Shown: in pieces, positions 1 through 8,566 of the stretch
How positions within the stretch are numbered: position 1 is the first letter of the stretch
Layout: the number at the start of each line of letters is the position of its first letter
Origin: Rhizobium sp. AAP43
GTDB taxonomy: Bacteria > Pseudomonadota > Alphaproteobacteria > Rhizobiales > Rhizobiaceae
Length of the DNA: 64,000 nucleotides
NCBI RefSeq assembly: GCF_001296045.1
Contig: NZ_LJHS01000002.1
Span: 186,001-250,000 of the forward strand
Direction: 5' to 3'
The notes under the pieces: generated by a model
Database searches by the model: none
What the model saw: only the letters and a program-made list of their open reading frames with translations
What the model was told of the DNA's origin: nothing
Position numbers and translations under genes: made by a program

Positions 1-330
1 GCCGACGCCATCTCGATCAGCGCAGACAAGGCCGTTTCGGTCGGCATGGTGGTGACGGAACTCGTCACCAACGGCTTCAAATATGCCTATGCTCCAGGAG
101 AGGCCGGCGATATCCGCGTCATCCTCAAGGCCGTTTCCGAGGACGAGGCCCTTCTCAGGGTTGAAGATGATGGGATCGGCATTGATCCCAGCAGCGCGCC
201 CAAGGGAACTGGCCTCGGCAGCCGGATCGTCAAGTCCATGGCCGCGACACTTGGCGATGGCCTCCGCTATCTCGAGGGCACAAAGGGTGCGGTGGCCGAG
301 GTGCCCTTACGCCTCACCAACGGCAGCTAA
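1..330 (+). CDS. Sensor histidine kinase, C-terminal ATPase domain (5' truncated by window)
   Basis: The open frame runs in from base 1 and encodes about 109 residues of a GHKL ATPase domain. It shows an N-box (ELVTNGFKYA), a G1 box (DDGIGID) and a G2 box (GTGLGSRIV). The spacing and the wording of the N-box resemble HisKA_2/HWE-type kinases, which are abundant in Rhizobiales. The phosphoacceptor histidine and any PAS or membrane input domains lie upstream of the window, so the signal cannot be judged. The stop (TAA) is followed by 132 bases before coaBC, and the two are probably separate transcription units. Confidence 0.85.
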   Translation, partial: ADAISISADKAVSVGMVVTELVTNGFKYAYAPGEAGDIRVILKAVSEDEALLRVEDDGIGIDPSSAPKGTGLGSRIVKSMAATLGDGLRYLEGTKGAVAEVPLRLTNGS

Positions 331-462
331 TGGCGGAACCCTGATCCGCAAACTTCGGCACCTCCAGTCGATGCTACTGCCATTTACCACTTCAGTTGCC
401 TGCATTTGCCTGACGCGCAATTTCCGATAGGGTCGCGCTCGACAGAAAGGGGTTACGTTTTC

Positions 463-1677
463 ATGACCTTGGCCGGAAAGCGCATTTTGCTGATCATTGC
501 CGGTGGCATCGCCGCCTACAAGAGCCTCGACCTCATCCGACGGCTACGCGAGCGGGGCGCCAGTGTGCGGCCGATCATGACCCGCGGCGCACAGGAATTC
601 ATTACGCCGCTTGCAGTCGGCGCCCTTGCGGCAAGCCATGTCTACATCGATCTGTTTTCACGCGAGGACGAACAGGATGTCGGCCATATCCGGCTGGCAC
701 GGGAATGCGACCTCATTGTCGTCGCGCCTGCTACGGCCGACCTCATGGCCAAGATGGCGCATGGACTGGCGGATGATCTGGCCTCGACCGTGTTGCTCGC
801 CAGTGACCGGCCCATCCTCATCGCGCCAGCCATGAACCCGAAGATGTGGCAGAAGCCGGCAACACAGCGCAATCGTCAGACGCTGGAACGCGACGGGGTC
901 CATTTCATCGGCCCGATGGAAGGTGAGATGGCGGAAAGCGGCGAGCGTGGCCTCGGCCGCATGGCTGAGCCGCTCGATATAGCGACGCATGTTGAAGGCA
1001 TGCTGGCCGGCCCGAAGCCGCTTGTCGGTCTTAAAGCCGTCGTAACCTCAGGCCCGACACACGAGCCGATCGACCCGGTGCGCTATATCGCCAATCGCTC
1101 GTCCGGCAAGCAGGGCCATGCGATTGCAGCCGCCCTTGCCCGGCTTGGAGCTGAGGTGACACTGGTCTCAGGTCCGGTGACGCTGCCTGATCCAGCTGGA
1201 CTGAACGTCGTGCATGTCGAGCGCGCCGAAGAGATGCGCGATGCCGTCTTGGCCACCCTGCCAGCCGATATCGCGGTGATGGTCGCCGCCGTCGCCGACT
1301 GGCGCGTCATCACGTCTGCTGGCCAGAAGATCAAGAAGCAGCCGGGAGAGGCCCCGCCGCCACTACAGCTCGCGGAAAATCCCGACATCCTCAAGACCAT
1401 CGGCCATCACGAACTGCGACCACGGCTGGTGGTCGGCTTTGCTGCTGAGACGGAACATGTTGAGGAAAACGGCAAGGCCAAACTCCAGAGGAAGGGGGCC
1501 GACCTCATCGTTGCCAACGACGTGTCTCCGGAGACCGGGATCATGGGCGGCGATCGAAATCGGGTCCGGTTGATCACCCATGCCGGCATCGAGGCTTGGC
1601 CGGATTTGTCCAAGGACGAAGTCGCGGAGCGGCTGGCCTTGTGGATCGCAACCCAGGTTGGAGGCAGCAACGCATGA
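463..1677 (+). CDS. coaBC: Bifunctional phosphopantothenoylcysteine decarboxylase / phosphopantothenate-cysteine ligase
   Basis: CoaBC makes 4'-phosphopantetheine for coenzyme A in two cytosolic steps. Read from ATG 463 (404 aa, the usual length), the N-terminal flavoprotein half has AGGIAAYKS at 13-21, the catalytic His75 in DVGHIRLA, and PAMN at 122-125. The CoaB half has SGPTHEPIDPVRYIANRSSGK (about 196-216) and a KIKK motif. The frame opens 19 codons earlier, but only residue 20 begins the conserved sequence. The residue aligned with the E. coli CoaC active-site Cys158 is Ser159 here (ESGERGLGRM against ACGDIGPGRM). The stop overlaps the next gene by 4 bases. Confidence 0.95.
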   Translation: MTLAGKRILLIIAGGIAAYKSLDLIRRLRERGASVRPIMTRGAQEFITPLAVGALAASHVYIDLFSREDEQDVGHIRLARECDLIVVAPATADLMAKMAHGLADDLASTVLLASDRPILIAPAMNPKMWQKPATQRNRQTLERDGVHFIGPMEGEMAESGERGLGRMAEPLDIATHVEGMLAGPKPLVGLKAVVTSGPTHEPIDPVRYIANRSSGKQGHAIAAALARLGAEVTLVSGPVTLPDPAGLNVVHVERAEEMRDAVLATLPADIAVMVAAVADWRVITSAGQKIKKQPGEAPPPLQLAENPDILKTIGHHELRPRLVVGFAAETEHVEENGKAKLQRKGADLIVANDVSPETGIMGGDRNRVRLITHAGIEAWPDLSKDEVAERLALWIATQVGGSNA

Positions 1678-2024
1678 GCATTTTTACGCGAGACGGCTTT
1701 TCCGCCTTTGCCAGCAAATATCCCGGCACGAGCCTTGTCGACCAGTGGGACAGCTGTATCGCCAAGGTGGGTGACAAGGTCTTTGCGCTCCTGACCGACA
1801 AGGAGTGCCACCTTGCCTTCAAGGTGAGCGAGGAGACATTCGAGATCCTGACCTCGCTCGACGGCGTGTCGCAGGCACCCTATTTCGCTAAGCGCAAATG
1901 GGTGGCCGTCGAACCGGGGACGGCGTTGTCCGAGGCTGAGCTTTCGGAATATCTGGACCGATCCTATCGTGCCGTCAGTGCCGGGCTCACCCGCAAACTG
2001 CGCACCGAACTCGGGATCGCCTGA
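1674..2024 (+). CDS. MmcQ/YjbR family protein
   Basis: A 116-residue protein of the MmcQ/YjbR family, a CyaY-like fold with suggested DNA binding and no firmly established role. Family features visible are the central KVGDKVFALLTDKE strand pair, a KVSEE segment and the C-terminal helix SYRAVSAGLTRKLRTELG. The ATG overlaps the coaBC stop (ATGA), so it is probably translated by coupling to coaBC. The open frame extends 26 codons upstream inside coaBC, but that part is out-of-frame coaBC sequence with no family similarity. Confidence 0.85.
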   Translation: MSIFTRDGFSAFASKYPGTSLVDQWDSCIAKVGDKVFALLTDKECHLAFKVSEETFEILTSLDGVSQAPYFAKRKWVAVEPGTALSEAELSEYLDRSYRAVSAGLTRKLRTELGIA

Positions 2025-2042
2025 AAGGCGCTCGCGCCAGGA

Positions 2043-2867
2043 TCAACCCACCATGACCTGAAGAGCGGTATCCGGAGCCGGCTTGCGCTCGACGACAGGC
2101 TGGAACTCGGCTGCATCCAGACCCTTGTCGCTAAGAATGACCGCACTGCCCGCCGGGATTTCGACCCAGGTATCGGTTTCGTCATTGAGCGGTTCGGAGA
2201 CGAGACAGTAGCTCCCTTTCGGTCCCATGGGTGCCGCATAAAGCGTCGGTGCATACTCATCGGTCGAATAGCGCACGGCATAGAGCGTGGAACCGTCCGA
2301 GAAGGCCGCCGTCATGCGCACGCGGGCATGGCCGGTGAGATGAAGACTGATCTGTTCGACAAAGCCGACCGCCTCGGCCATGGCCGCGATCGGACGGTCG
2401 CGCAGGCCAAACTGCAAGGCCAGCAGGAATAACAATTCGCTGTCGGTGGTGCCGACGCGGGCGTGAAAATGCTCGTCGTCGAGCATCGCTTCCATCGGCC
2501 GGCGGATGCGGTCGAAATGATCGATCTGGCCGTTGTGCATGAAGGACCAGCTGCCATGTACGAAGGGGTGGCAGTTGTCGCGACGTGTTGCGCCATGGGT
2601 GGCGGCGCGGACATGGGCAAGGAAGAGCGGCGAACGGATCTGGCGAGCAAGGCTTTTCAGGTTACAGTCGGACCAGGCCGGAAGCACATCGCGAAAGCGG
2701 CCGGGCTCGGGCCTGTCACCATACCATGCGATGCCGAAACCATCGGCATTTGTTGCCGTCTTGGCGCGGGTGGCACAGTGAGATTGCTCGATCAGCGAGT
2801 GTGCCGGCGAGGTCACAAGTTCCTCGAGAAAGATCGGTTCCCCGCGATAAGCTGCCCAGCGACACAT
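2043..2867 (-). CDS. Class II glutamine amidotransferase (YafJ-like)
   Basis: A 274-residue stand-alone glutaminase-fold protein of the YafJ/EgtC group. The start at 2867 puts the N-terminal nucleophile at Cys2 (MCRWAAY), as the Ntn-hydrolase mechanism requires; nine codons upstream of this ATG would mask it. DGFGIAWYG, AHVRAAT, NCHPF and FMHNGQI build the glutamine-binding pocket. No synthase domain is fused and no ergothioneine genes lie nearby, so the ammonia acceptor is unknown. It converges on the YjbR gene with an 18-base gap. The 244 bases separating it from the divergent pirin gene must hold both promoters; I could not assign them. Confidence 0.88.
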   Translation of the reverse strand: MCRWAAYRGEPIFLEELVTSPAHSLIEQSHCATRAKTATNADGFGIAWYGDRPEPGRFRDVLPAWSDCNLKSLARQIRSPLFLAHVRAATHGATRRDNCHPFVHGSWSFMHNGQIDHFDRIRRPMEAMLDDEHFHARVGTTDSELLFLLALQFGLRDRPIAAMAEAVGFVEQISLHLTGHARVRMTAAFSDGSTLYAVRYSTDEYAPTLYAAPMGPKGSYCLVSEPLNDETDTWVEIPAGSAVILSDKGLDAAEFQPVVERKPAPDTALQVMVG

Positions 2868-3111
2868 CTTGTCTTCACAACTCCTGTGCCGCAAAACACG
2901 GCGACTTTCCGACAGTCTTCGCCCGAATGGCTAACGATCTCTAAACATCACGATATTCATGACAGAAATTTGTCGGTGCTCGCAACGGTTTTTTGCAGCG
3001 CAATACGAGCAAAAGTGAACACTGCGTTCCTTTTGCCTCCCATGCGGCACGCCCGAAAATCGCATATATGATGGACACAACAGACCACTATCCGCGATGA
3101 GGAGCACGCAC

Positions 3112-4023
3112 ATGTCCATTCGTCCCGTTAAGCATGAGAGCCTTGCCATGCCGACCATGGAAGGCGCCGGCGTCAAGCTGCACCGCGTCTTCGGCTTCGG
3201 CGACACATCGATGACCGATCCCTTCCTGATGATGGACGACTTTCGCAACGACAATCCGGGCGATTATCAACGTGGATTCCCGTGGCATCCGCATCGCGGC
3301 ATCGAGACGATCACCTATGTGCTTGCCGGCACGGTCGACCATGGCGACAGCCTCGGCAACCAGGGCACGCTGGGTGCCGGTGACCTGCAATGGATGACGG
3401 CCGGGAGCGGCATTCTGCACCAGGAAATGCCGAAGGGCGATTTTGCCGGACGCATGCATGGTTTCCAGCTCTGGGCGAACCTGCCATCCTCTTTGAAAAT
3501 GACGGCACCGCGTTATCAGGACATCAAGTCGGCCGAGATTCCCGTCGTTGTTGACGATGACGGCACCTCAGTGCGTGTCATTTCGGGTGAGTTCTGGGGC
3601 AAAAACGGCCCGGTTGACGGCATTGCTGCCGAGCCGGTCTATCTCGATATTTCCATTCCGCCCGGCAAGCGCAAACGCATTCCGGTCGATACTTACCGGT
3701 CCGCCTTTGCCTATATCTTCGCGGGTTCCGGCTCATTCCGCGATGCGTCCACGCCCTTCGGCGTCAAGGTCGAGAAGGAATATATGGGCGAGGAAATCAA
3801 CATCCGCGACCTCTCAGGCAACCGCACGCTCGTGGTTTTCGATAGCGGAGATGAGATCACGGTTCAGGCCGGAGAAAAGGGCATCCGCTTCCTTCTTGTG
3901 ACGGGAAAGCCGATCAAAGAGCCTGTCGCCTGGCATGGTCCGATCGTGATGAACACGCGCGAAGAACTGATGCAGGCCATGCGCGAACTTAACAATGGAA
4001 CCTTTATCAAGGCCGATCATTAA
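3112..4023 (+). CDS. Pirin family protein
   Basis: A 303-residue bicupin of the pirin family. Pirins bind Fe(II) and some have quercetinase activity, but the bacterial role is usually unknown. The N-terminal cupin carries the metal motif HPHRGIETITYVLAG with GTVDHGDSLGN (about residues 58-85) and further histidines and a glutamate in SGILHQEMP. A second, degenerate cupin forms the C-terminal half. The start is set by GAGGAG at 3099-3104, seven bases before ATG 3112; the ATG at 3097 overlaps that ribosome site. A clear intrinsic terminator follows at 4048. Confidence 0.92.
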   Translation: MSIRPVKHESLAMPTMEGAGVKLHRVFGFGDTSMTDPFLMMDDFRNDNPGDYQRGFPWHPHRGIETITYVLAGTVDHGDSLGNQGTLGAGDLQWMTAGSGILHQEMPKGDFAGRMHGFQLWANLPSSLKMTAPRYQDIKSAEIPVVVDDDGTSVRVISGEFWGKNGPVDGIAAEPVYLDISIPPGKRKRIPVDTYRSAFAYIFAGSGSFRDASTPFGVKVEKEYMGEEINIRDLSGNRTLVVFDSGDEITVQAGEKGIRFLLVTGKPIKEPVAWHGPIVMNTREELMQAMRELNNGTFIKADH

Positions 4024-4047
4024 TATAGCACAGTCAAGTTCAACTTG

Positions 4048-4082
4048 CCCGGCGGCCCTCCAACCGCCGGGTTTTCTTTTTT
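4048..4082 (+). terminator. Intrinsic terminator after the pirin gene
   Basis: A perfect 8-bp stem CCCGGCGG/CCGCCGGG (4048-4055 with 4064-4071), an 8-base loop, then TTTTCTTTTTT. It ends the pirin transcript 25 bases past the stop and lies just before the GGAGG ribosome site of the next gene, so that gene needs its own promoter or read-through. Confidence 0.88.
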
Positions 4083-4094
4083 CCGGAGGCCAAC

Positions 4095-4490
4095 ATGGAC
4101 ATCACTGGCGCCTGCCAATGCGGCGCGATCCGCTACGCCGCGGAGATAGACCCTGCTCTTATCGGCATTTGCCATTGCACCGACTGCCAGCGTCTCACGG
4201 GGTCCGCCTATAGGGTTACGGCCGCATGCCTTCCCGATCAGCTTCGGCTCAAGTCCGGCAGGCCGCGCCGCTATCGCAAGATCGGCGACAGCGGCCAACC
4301 GAGCGACCAGTTCTTCTGTGGCGACTGCGGCTCTCCCCTCTGGCGCGAGAGCGCCGACGGGAAGATCGGCATCCGGCTTGGCACGATCGACCAACGACGG
4401 GAACTCCGACCCCATCATCAGTCGTGGATGGGGTCGGCCCTGCCCTTCGTCTTCGATATTGGCGCCCTAGAGCGTCATGAAGACAGCTGA
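4095..4490 (+). CDS. GFA family zinc protein (CENP-V/GFA domain)
   Basis: A 131-residue single-domain protein of the glutathione-dependent formaldehyde-activating (GFA/CENP-V) family. The zinc-ligand pattern is complete: Cys7-x-Cys9 (CQCG), Cys26-x-Cys28-xx-Cys31 (CHCTDC) and Cys75-xx-Cys78 (CGDC). GGAGG lies at the correct distance before the ATG. Members bind glutathione adducts, but only a few have proven catalysis, so the substrate is open. The stop lies in a small palindrome (4486-4501) that also contains the stop of the convergent thiD gene. Confidence 0.88.
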   Translation: MDITGACQCGAIRYAAEIDPALIGICHCTDCQRLTGSAYRVTAACLPDQLRLKSGRPRRYRKIGDSGQPSDQFFCGDCGSPLWRESADGKIGIRLGTIDQRRELRPHHQSWMGSALPFVFDIGALERHEDS

Positions 4491-4496
4491 AGCAAT

Positions 4497-5327
4497 TCAG
4501 CCTGGCACTGCTTTCGGCCAAAGCGCATGGAAATGGTGCACCGGGCCCTGCCCCTTGCCGACCGACAGACGATCTGCATTCCTGACGGCGCCCTGCAGCC
4601 ATGTCTTGGCCTGCCGCACCGCCTCTTCTTCTCCCTTGCCCTGTGCCAATCCGGCGGCAAGGGCACTGGATAGCGAACATCCCGTCCCATGCGTATTGCG
4701 CGTCTCGATGCGCTCTGCCTCCAGCCAGAAAACCTCATCGCCTGCTACCAACACATCCGGGCTCGTTTGTCCGGGCAAGTGCCCTCCTTTGACCAGGACT
4801 GCACGCGATCCGAACGTTGTCAGACGCACCGCCTGAGCCTCCATGATCCGCCGGTCGATCGCCTCCGGTTCACCCAGCAGCGCTGCGGCCTCTGGCAGAT
4901 TGGGGGTCAGCAGGGTTGCCAGCGGCAGAAGGCAGTCCTTCACCGCGCCGACGGCTTCAGGATCAAGCAGCGATGCGCCTCCCTTGGCGACCATCACCGG
5001 ATCGAGGACGACTGGAATGCCCGGATGGAGTGACAGGACCTCTGCCACCGCACGCGCAATTCCTGCATTGGCGATCATGCCGATCTTCACCGCATCGACC
5101 CTCACATCGGCAAAGACCATACGGATCTGCTCTGCGACGAACTGCGGATCCAGGGCCTGCACGGCAGAAACACCACGGGTATTCTGGGCGGTCAGTGCGG
5201 TGATCGCCGCCATCCCGTAACAACCGAAAGCGGAAAAGGTCTTGAGGTCGGCTTGAATTCCGGCGCCGCCTGAAGGGTCGGAACCAGCGATGGACAGCAC
5301 GTTGCGTATGGCGGAATTCGTCGACAT
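4497..5327 (-). CDS. thiD: Hydroxymethylpyrimidine / HMP-phosphate kinase
   Basis: ThiD phosphorylates HMP and HMP-P to HMP-PP, the pyrimidine half of thiamine. From ATG 5327 it is 276 aa. It shows the ribokinase-fold signature SIAGSDPSGGAGIQADLKTF near the N-terminus, ALTAQNT, the PVMVAKGG segment and the phosphate/Mg motif NTHGTGC with catalytic Asp/Cys environment near 215. The longer frame to 5432 runs into the TPP riboswitch and is not coding. No other thi gene is adjacent, so this is a stand-alone gene directly controlled by thiamine diphosphate. Confidence 0.95.
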   Translation of the reverse strand: MSTNSAIRNVLSIAGSDPSGGAGIQADLKTFSAFGCYGMAAITALTAQNTRGVSAVQALDPQFVAEQIRMVFADVRVDAVKIGMIANAGIARAVAEVLSLHPGIPVVLDPVMVAKGGASLLDPEAVGAVKDCLLPLATLLTPNLPEAAALLGEPEAIDRRIMEAQAVRLTTFGSRAVLVKGGHLPGQTSPDVLVAGDEVFWLEAERIETRNTHGTGCSLSSALAAGLAQGKGEEEAVRQAKTWLQGAVRNADRLSVGKGQGPVHHFHALWPKAVPG

Positions 5328-5388
5328 GGCGGCATCTCTCTCTGGGGCGAAGGAGATGCCACGGAACGGCACGCAAGAAGCGGCTGAG

Positions 5389-5482
5389 CCCCGAGCGACT
5401 CCCTCCGCCAGCATGATCTGGTTCAGGTTCAAAGGGTGCTTCTCAGCCCGGCTTGCGCCAGACGCCCCTGTCTCTCGAGGGG
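5389..5482 (-). promoter_or_regulatory. TPP (THI-box) riboswitch upstream of thiD
   Basis: On the minus strand the leader carries the THI-box hallmarks in order: GGGGCGTC, CTGAGA (5441-5446), ACCC, GAACCTGAAC (5421-5430), GATC, ATGCTGGCG (5406-5414) and AGGGA. The outer P1 helix forms between CCCCTCGAGAGAC (5470-5482) and GTCGCTCGGGG (5389-5399). It ends 61 bases before the thiD start. That leaves room for a sequestered ribosome site; I see no U-rich terminator there, which favours translational control. Confidence 0.93.
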
Positions 5483-5625
5483 AAGACTAGATCAACGCAG
5501 GCACCCTGTCACCCTCCGTATTGGGCAAACCTTGGGCCCGCAGTCCGGCGTCAAACCATTTGCTGCGGGCGCCTTCCTGGGCTACGTCCGAGGTCCCTTC
5601 TCCACGTTCATGCAGGACGACACAC

Positions 5626-6300
5626 TTGACCTCTTCCTCCCCTCGGCTGTTCGACACACATTATCAAGGTTTCCTTTTCGACATGGACGGCACGCTGTTG
5701 AACTCGATTGCCGCTGCCGAGCGCGTGTGGAGCCGCTGGGCGCTCCGCCACGGCCTCGACGTCGAGACCTTTCTGCCGACCATGCATGGCAAGCGCGGGA
5801 TCGATACGATTGCAGCACTCAATCTGCCGGGTATCGACGTGGGGAAGGAAGCGCTGGAGGTCGAGCGCGGCGAGATCGAGGATCTGGACGGCGTGGTTGC
5901 CCTGCCGGGTGCCATCGCCTTTCTGCAGTCGCTGCCGCCGGAACGCTGGGCAATCGTCACCTCCGCGCCCTCCGCCTTGGCGCGGGCCCGCATTGGGGCG
6001 GCCGGCCTGCCGCAGCCACGCCAGATCGTAACGGCTGAAGATGTGAAAATCGGCAAGCCGGATCCAGCGGGCTACCGCCTAGGTGCGGAGCGCATCGGTT
6101 TCGACGCGGCGCAATGCCTGGTGTTCGAGGATGTGCTGGCTGGCGTTCAGGCGGGCGAAGGTGCCGGCGCCGATGTGGTTGTGGTCACGGCCACCCATCA
6201 GCATGCGCTTGAGACGCGCTATCCGACGATTTCGGACTATGAGGACCTGCGGATCGAGACCGATCCTCACCGCGGCATGCGGATCATGCGCGTCGGCTGA
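5626..6300 (+). CDS. HAD-IA family sugar-phosphate phosphatase
   Basis: A haloacid-dehalogenase-superfamily hydrolase of the beta-phosphoglucomutase/2-deoxyglucose-6-phosphatase type. Motif I is FDMDGTLLNS, motif II TSAPS, motif III the lysine of KIGKPDP, motif IV FEDVLAGVQAG. I chose TTG 5626, preceded by AGGA, giving MTSSSPRLFDTHYQGFLFDM and 224 aa; the only in-frame ATG (5521) adds 35 unconserved residues next to the thiD leader. The substrate cannot be told from sequence. It is divergent from thiD. Confidence 0.85.
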   Translation: MTSSSPRLFDTHYQGFLFDMDGTLLNSIAAAERVWSRWALRHGLDVETFLPTMHGKRGIDTIAALNLPGIDVGKEALEVERGEIEDLDGVVALPGAIAFLQSLPPERWAIVTSAPSALARARIGAAGLPQPRQIVTAEDVKIGKPDPAGYRLGAERIGFDAAQCLVFEDVLAGVQAGEGAGADVVVVTATHQHALETRYPTISDYEDLRIETDPHRGMRIMRVG

Positions 6301-6378
6301 TCGCCGCAAGTCCTAGATGGCCTGAGCGCGGGTGGCAGGCTGACATCGAGCCACCCTGCCACATTTGCCAATCCCAGA

Positions 6379-7962
6379 TCACGCCGCCTTGGCGACGTGA
6401 TATTCCTTGATGGCAACCATCTTGATCGCCGGATAGCGCTCGCTCTCGTAACGCAGCGAGAACTGGTCCTGCGCCATGAACACCGGATCACCATCGAGAT
6501 CCCGGCAGATATCGCCGCGACGCTGGGTCATGAACTTTTCCAGATCGTCTTTGTTTTCGGCCGAAATCCAGCGGCAGACCGAGAAACGCGACATTTCGAA
6601 CGAGACTGGCAGGGTATATTCACCCTGCAGGCGTTCCTTCAAGACATCGAGCTGCAGCGCGCCGACGACGCCGACGATGGCCGGTAAACCGTCTTCCGGC
6701 GAGAAGAGCTGCACGACGCCTTCTTCGGCCATCTGCTGTAGGGCTTCCTTCAGCTTCTTCGCCTTCATCGCATCTTCCAGCCGCACGCGGCGCAGGATTT
6801 CCGGCGAGAAGTTCGGCACACCCTGGAACACCAGAGCTTCGCCCTCGGTCAGCGTATCGCCGATGCGCAGCGTGCCGTGGTTGGGGATGCCAACCACATC
6901 GCCCGCGTAAGCCGTATCTGCCAGCTGGCGCTGCGAGGCAAAGAAGAACTGCGGTGCCGTGAGGCCCATCTGCTTGCCGGTGCGGGCAAGCTTGGCCTTC
7001 ATGCCGCGTTCGAGCTTGCCGGAGCAGATGCGGGCAAAGGCGATGCGGTCGCGGTGGTTCGGATCCATATTGGCCTGGATCTTGAAGACGAAGGCGGTCA
7101 TCTTTTCTTCCGAGGCATGGACCGTGCGGATATCGGCCACCTGGTCGCGCGGCGGGGGCGCGAATTCGCCAAGCGCATTGATCAGGTCGCGAACGCCAAA
7201 ATTGCGGAGCGCCGAGCCAAAGAAGACCGGAGTCATATGGCCTTCGAGGAAGGCCTTGTGGTCGAAGGGGCGGCAAGCTTCCTGCGCCAGCTCCAACTCC
7301 TCGACAAATGTTTCCCGCTCGTTTTCCGGCAGATTTTCAGCGACGTTGCGGGGGCTGTTGACCGCGAGCGCCTCGACCTGCTTGTCAGACCCCCGGAAGG
7401 TGTTTTCGACCAGATTGTAAGAGCCGCAGAAGCTCTTCGAGCGGCCGACCGGCCAGGTGATCGGGGCGGTATCCAGCGCCAGCTTCTCCTCGACCTCGTC
7501 GAGGATCTCGAAGATATCCCGGCTTTCGCGGTCCATCTTGTTGACGAAGGTGATGATCGGGATGTCGCGCATGCGGCAGACTTCAAACAGCTTCAAGGTC
7601 CGCGGCTCGATACCTTTGGCGGCGTCGATGACCATGACGGCCGCGTCAACCGCCGTCAGCGTACGATAGGTGTCGTCAGCGAAGTCTTCGTGGCCGGGCG
7701 TATCGAGAATATTGAAGACATTGCCTTCATATTCGAAGGTCATCACCGAGGTAACGACCGAAATGCCGCGCTCGCGCTCGATCTTCATCCAGTCCGAGCG
7801 GGTCTGGATGCGATCCTTTTTCGCCTTCACTTCGCCGGCAAGCTGGATAGCGCCACCGAACAGCAGCAGCTTTTCGGTGAGCGTCGTCTTACCCGCGTCC
7901 GGGTGGGCGATAATAGCGAAGGTGCGGCGGCGGGAGACCGCCTCTGCGAGCGTTTCAGCCAT
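6379..7962 (-). CDS. prfC: Peptide chain release factor 3
   Basis: RF3 is the GTPase that recycles RF1/RF2 from the ribosome after peptide release. It is 527 aa, matching E. coli RF3. Visible G-motifs are AHPDAGKTTLTEK (G1, about 18-30), the RGISV switch I, DTPGHEDF (G3) and FVNKMDR (G4), followed by the domain II/III segments. It is divergent from dut across an 85-base gap. A long open frame on the opposite strand (6877-8178) is a codon-bias shadow. Confidence 0.96.
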   Translation of the reverse strand: MAETLAEAVSRRRTFAIIAHPDAGKTTLTEKLLLFGGAIQLAGEVKAKKDRIQTRSDWMKIERERGISVVTSVMTFEYEGNVFNILDTPGHEDFADDTYRTLTAVDAAVMVIDAAKGIEPRTLKLFEVCRMRDIPIITFVNKMDRESRDIFEILDEVEEKLALDTAPITWPVGRSKSFCGSYNLVENTFRGSDKQVEALAVNSPRNVAENLPENERETFVEELELAQEACRPFDHKAFLEGHMTPVFFGSALRNFGVRDLINALGEFAPPPRDQVADIRTVHASEEKMTAFVFKIQANMDPNHRDRIAFARICSGKLERGMKAKLARTGKQMGLTAPQFFFASQRQLADTAYAGDVVGIPNHGTLRIGDTLTEGEALVFQGVPNFSPEILRRVRLEDAMKAKKLKEALQQMAEEGVVQLFSPEDGLPAIVGVVGALQLDVLKERLQGEYTLPVSFEMSRFSVCRWISAENKDDLEKFMTQRRGDICRDLDGDPVFMAQDQFSLRYESERYPAIKMVAIKEYHVAKAA

Positions 7963-8047
7963 GGTTTTGGAATTCCTTTTGGTCGGCGGTTATCTAGCGT
8001 TTCGACGGCCAATATGCAATTGAGCGCGAGAAACAAAGGAATCCGCC

Positions 8048-8524
8048 ATGTCTTCGATCCAAGCCGACATCCTGGGCCCGGTTCTCAAGCTGAAGCGCCT
8101 GCCGCATGGCGAGGGCCTTGCCCTTCCGAGCTACGAGACACCAGGAGCCGCCGGCATGGACCTCAGAGCCGCCGTTGAAGATGGCGCGCCGATGACCCTT
8201 TCGCCCGGCAAACGCGCGCTGGTGCCGACCGGTCTGATCATGGAAATACCCCAAGGTTTCGAGGCGCAGATCCGCCCTCGCTCCGGCCTCGCCTTCAAGA
8301 ACGGCGTGACCTGCCTCAACACACCCGGCACCATCGACAGCGATTATCGCGGCGAGGTGAAAGTCCTCCTGGTCAATCTCGGCGACGAGGATTTCGTCAT
8401 CGATCGAGGGATGCGGATAGCACAGATTGTGATTGCGCCCGTAACGCAAGCGCGGGTCGCAGAGGTCACCGAGACGACCGACACGGCGCGGGGCGCTGGT
8501 GGGTTCGGTTCAACTGGCGTTTGA
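8048..8524 (+). CDS. dut: dUTP diphosphatase
   Basis: Homotrimeric dUTPase hydrolyses dUTP to dUMP, keeping uracil out of DNA and feeding dTMP synthesis. All five family motifs are present in 158 aa: [10 protein letters not shown] (I), [11 protein letters not shown] (II), [10 protein letters not shown] (III), [12 protein letters not shown] (IV) and the Gly-rich [11 protein letters not shown] tail (V). AAAGGA lies just upstream of the ATG. In many alphaproteobacteria dut sits close to coaBC; here they are about 6 kb apart with prfC and thiD between. Confidence 0.96.
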   Translation: MSSIQADILGPVLKLKRLPHGEGLALPSYETPGAAGMDLRAAVEDGAPMTLSPGKRALVPTGLIMEIPQGFEAQIRPRSGLAFKNGVTCLNTPGTIDSDYRGEVKVLLVNLGDEDFVIDRGMRIAQIVIAPVTQARVAEVTETTDTARGAGGFGSTGV

Positions 8525-8566
8525 AAGGCGGCCGGGCAGCCACGTTATCCGCTTGGTCAGCACAGC

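Noticed and set aside
6331..6362. Inverted repeat GTGGCAGG/CCTGCCAC between the HAD gene and prfC as a terminator
   Set aside because: A 15-base loop and no T run on either strand; left unannotated.
6877..8178. A 433-codon open frame opposite prfC and dut
   Set aside because: It is antisense to the fully conserved prfC and part of dut, has no recognisable domain, and fits the usual GC-rich third-position shadow.
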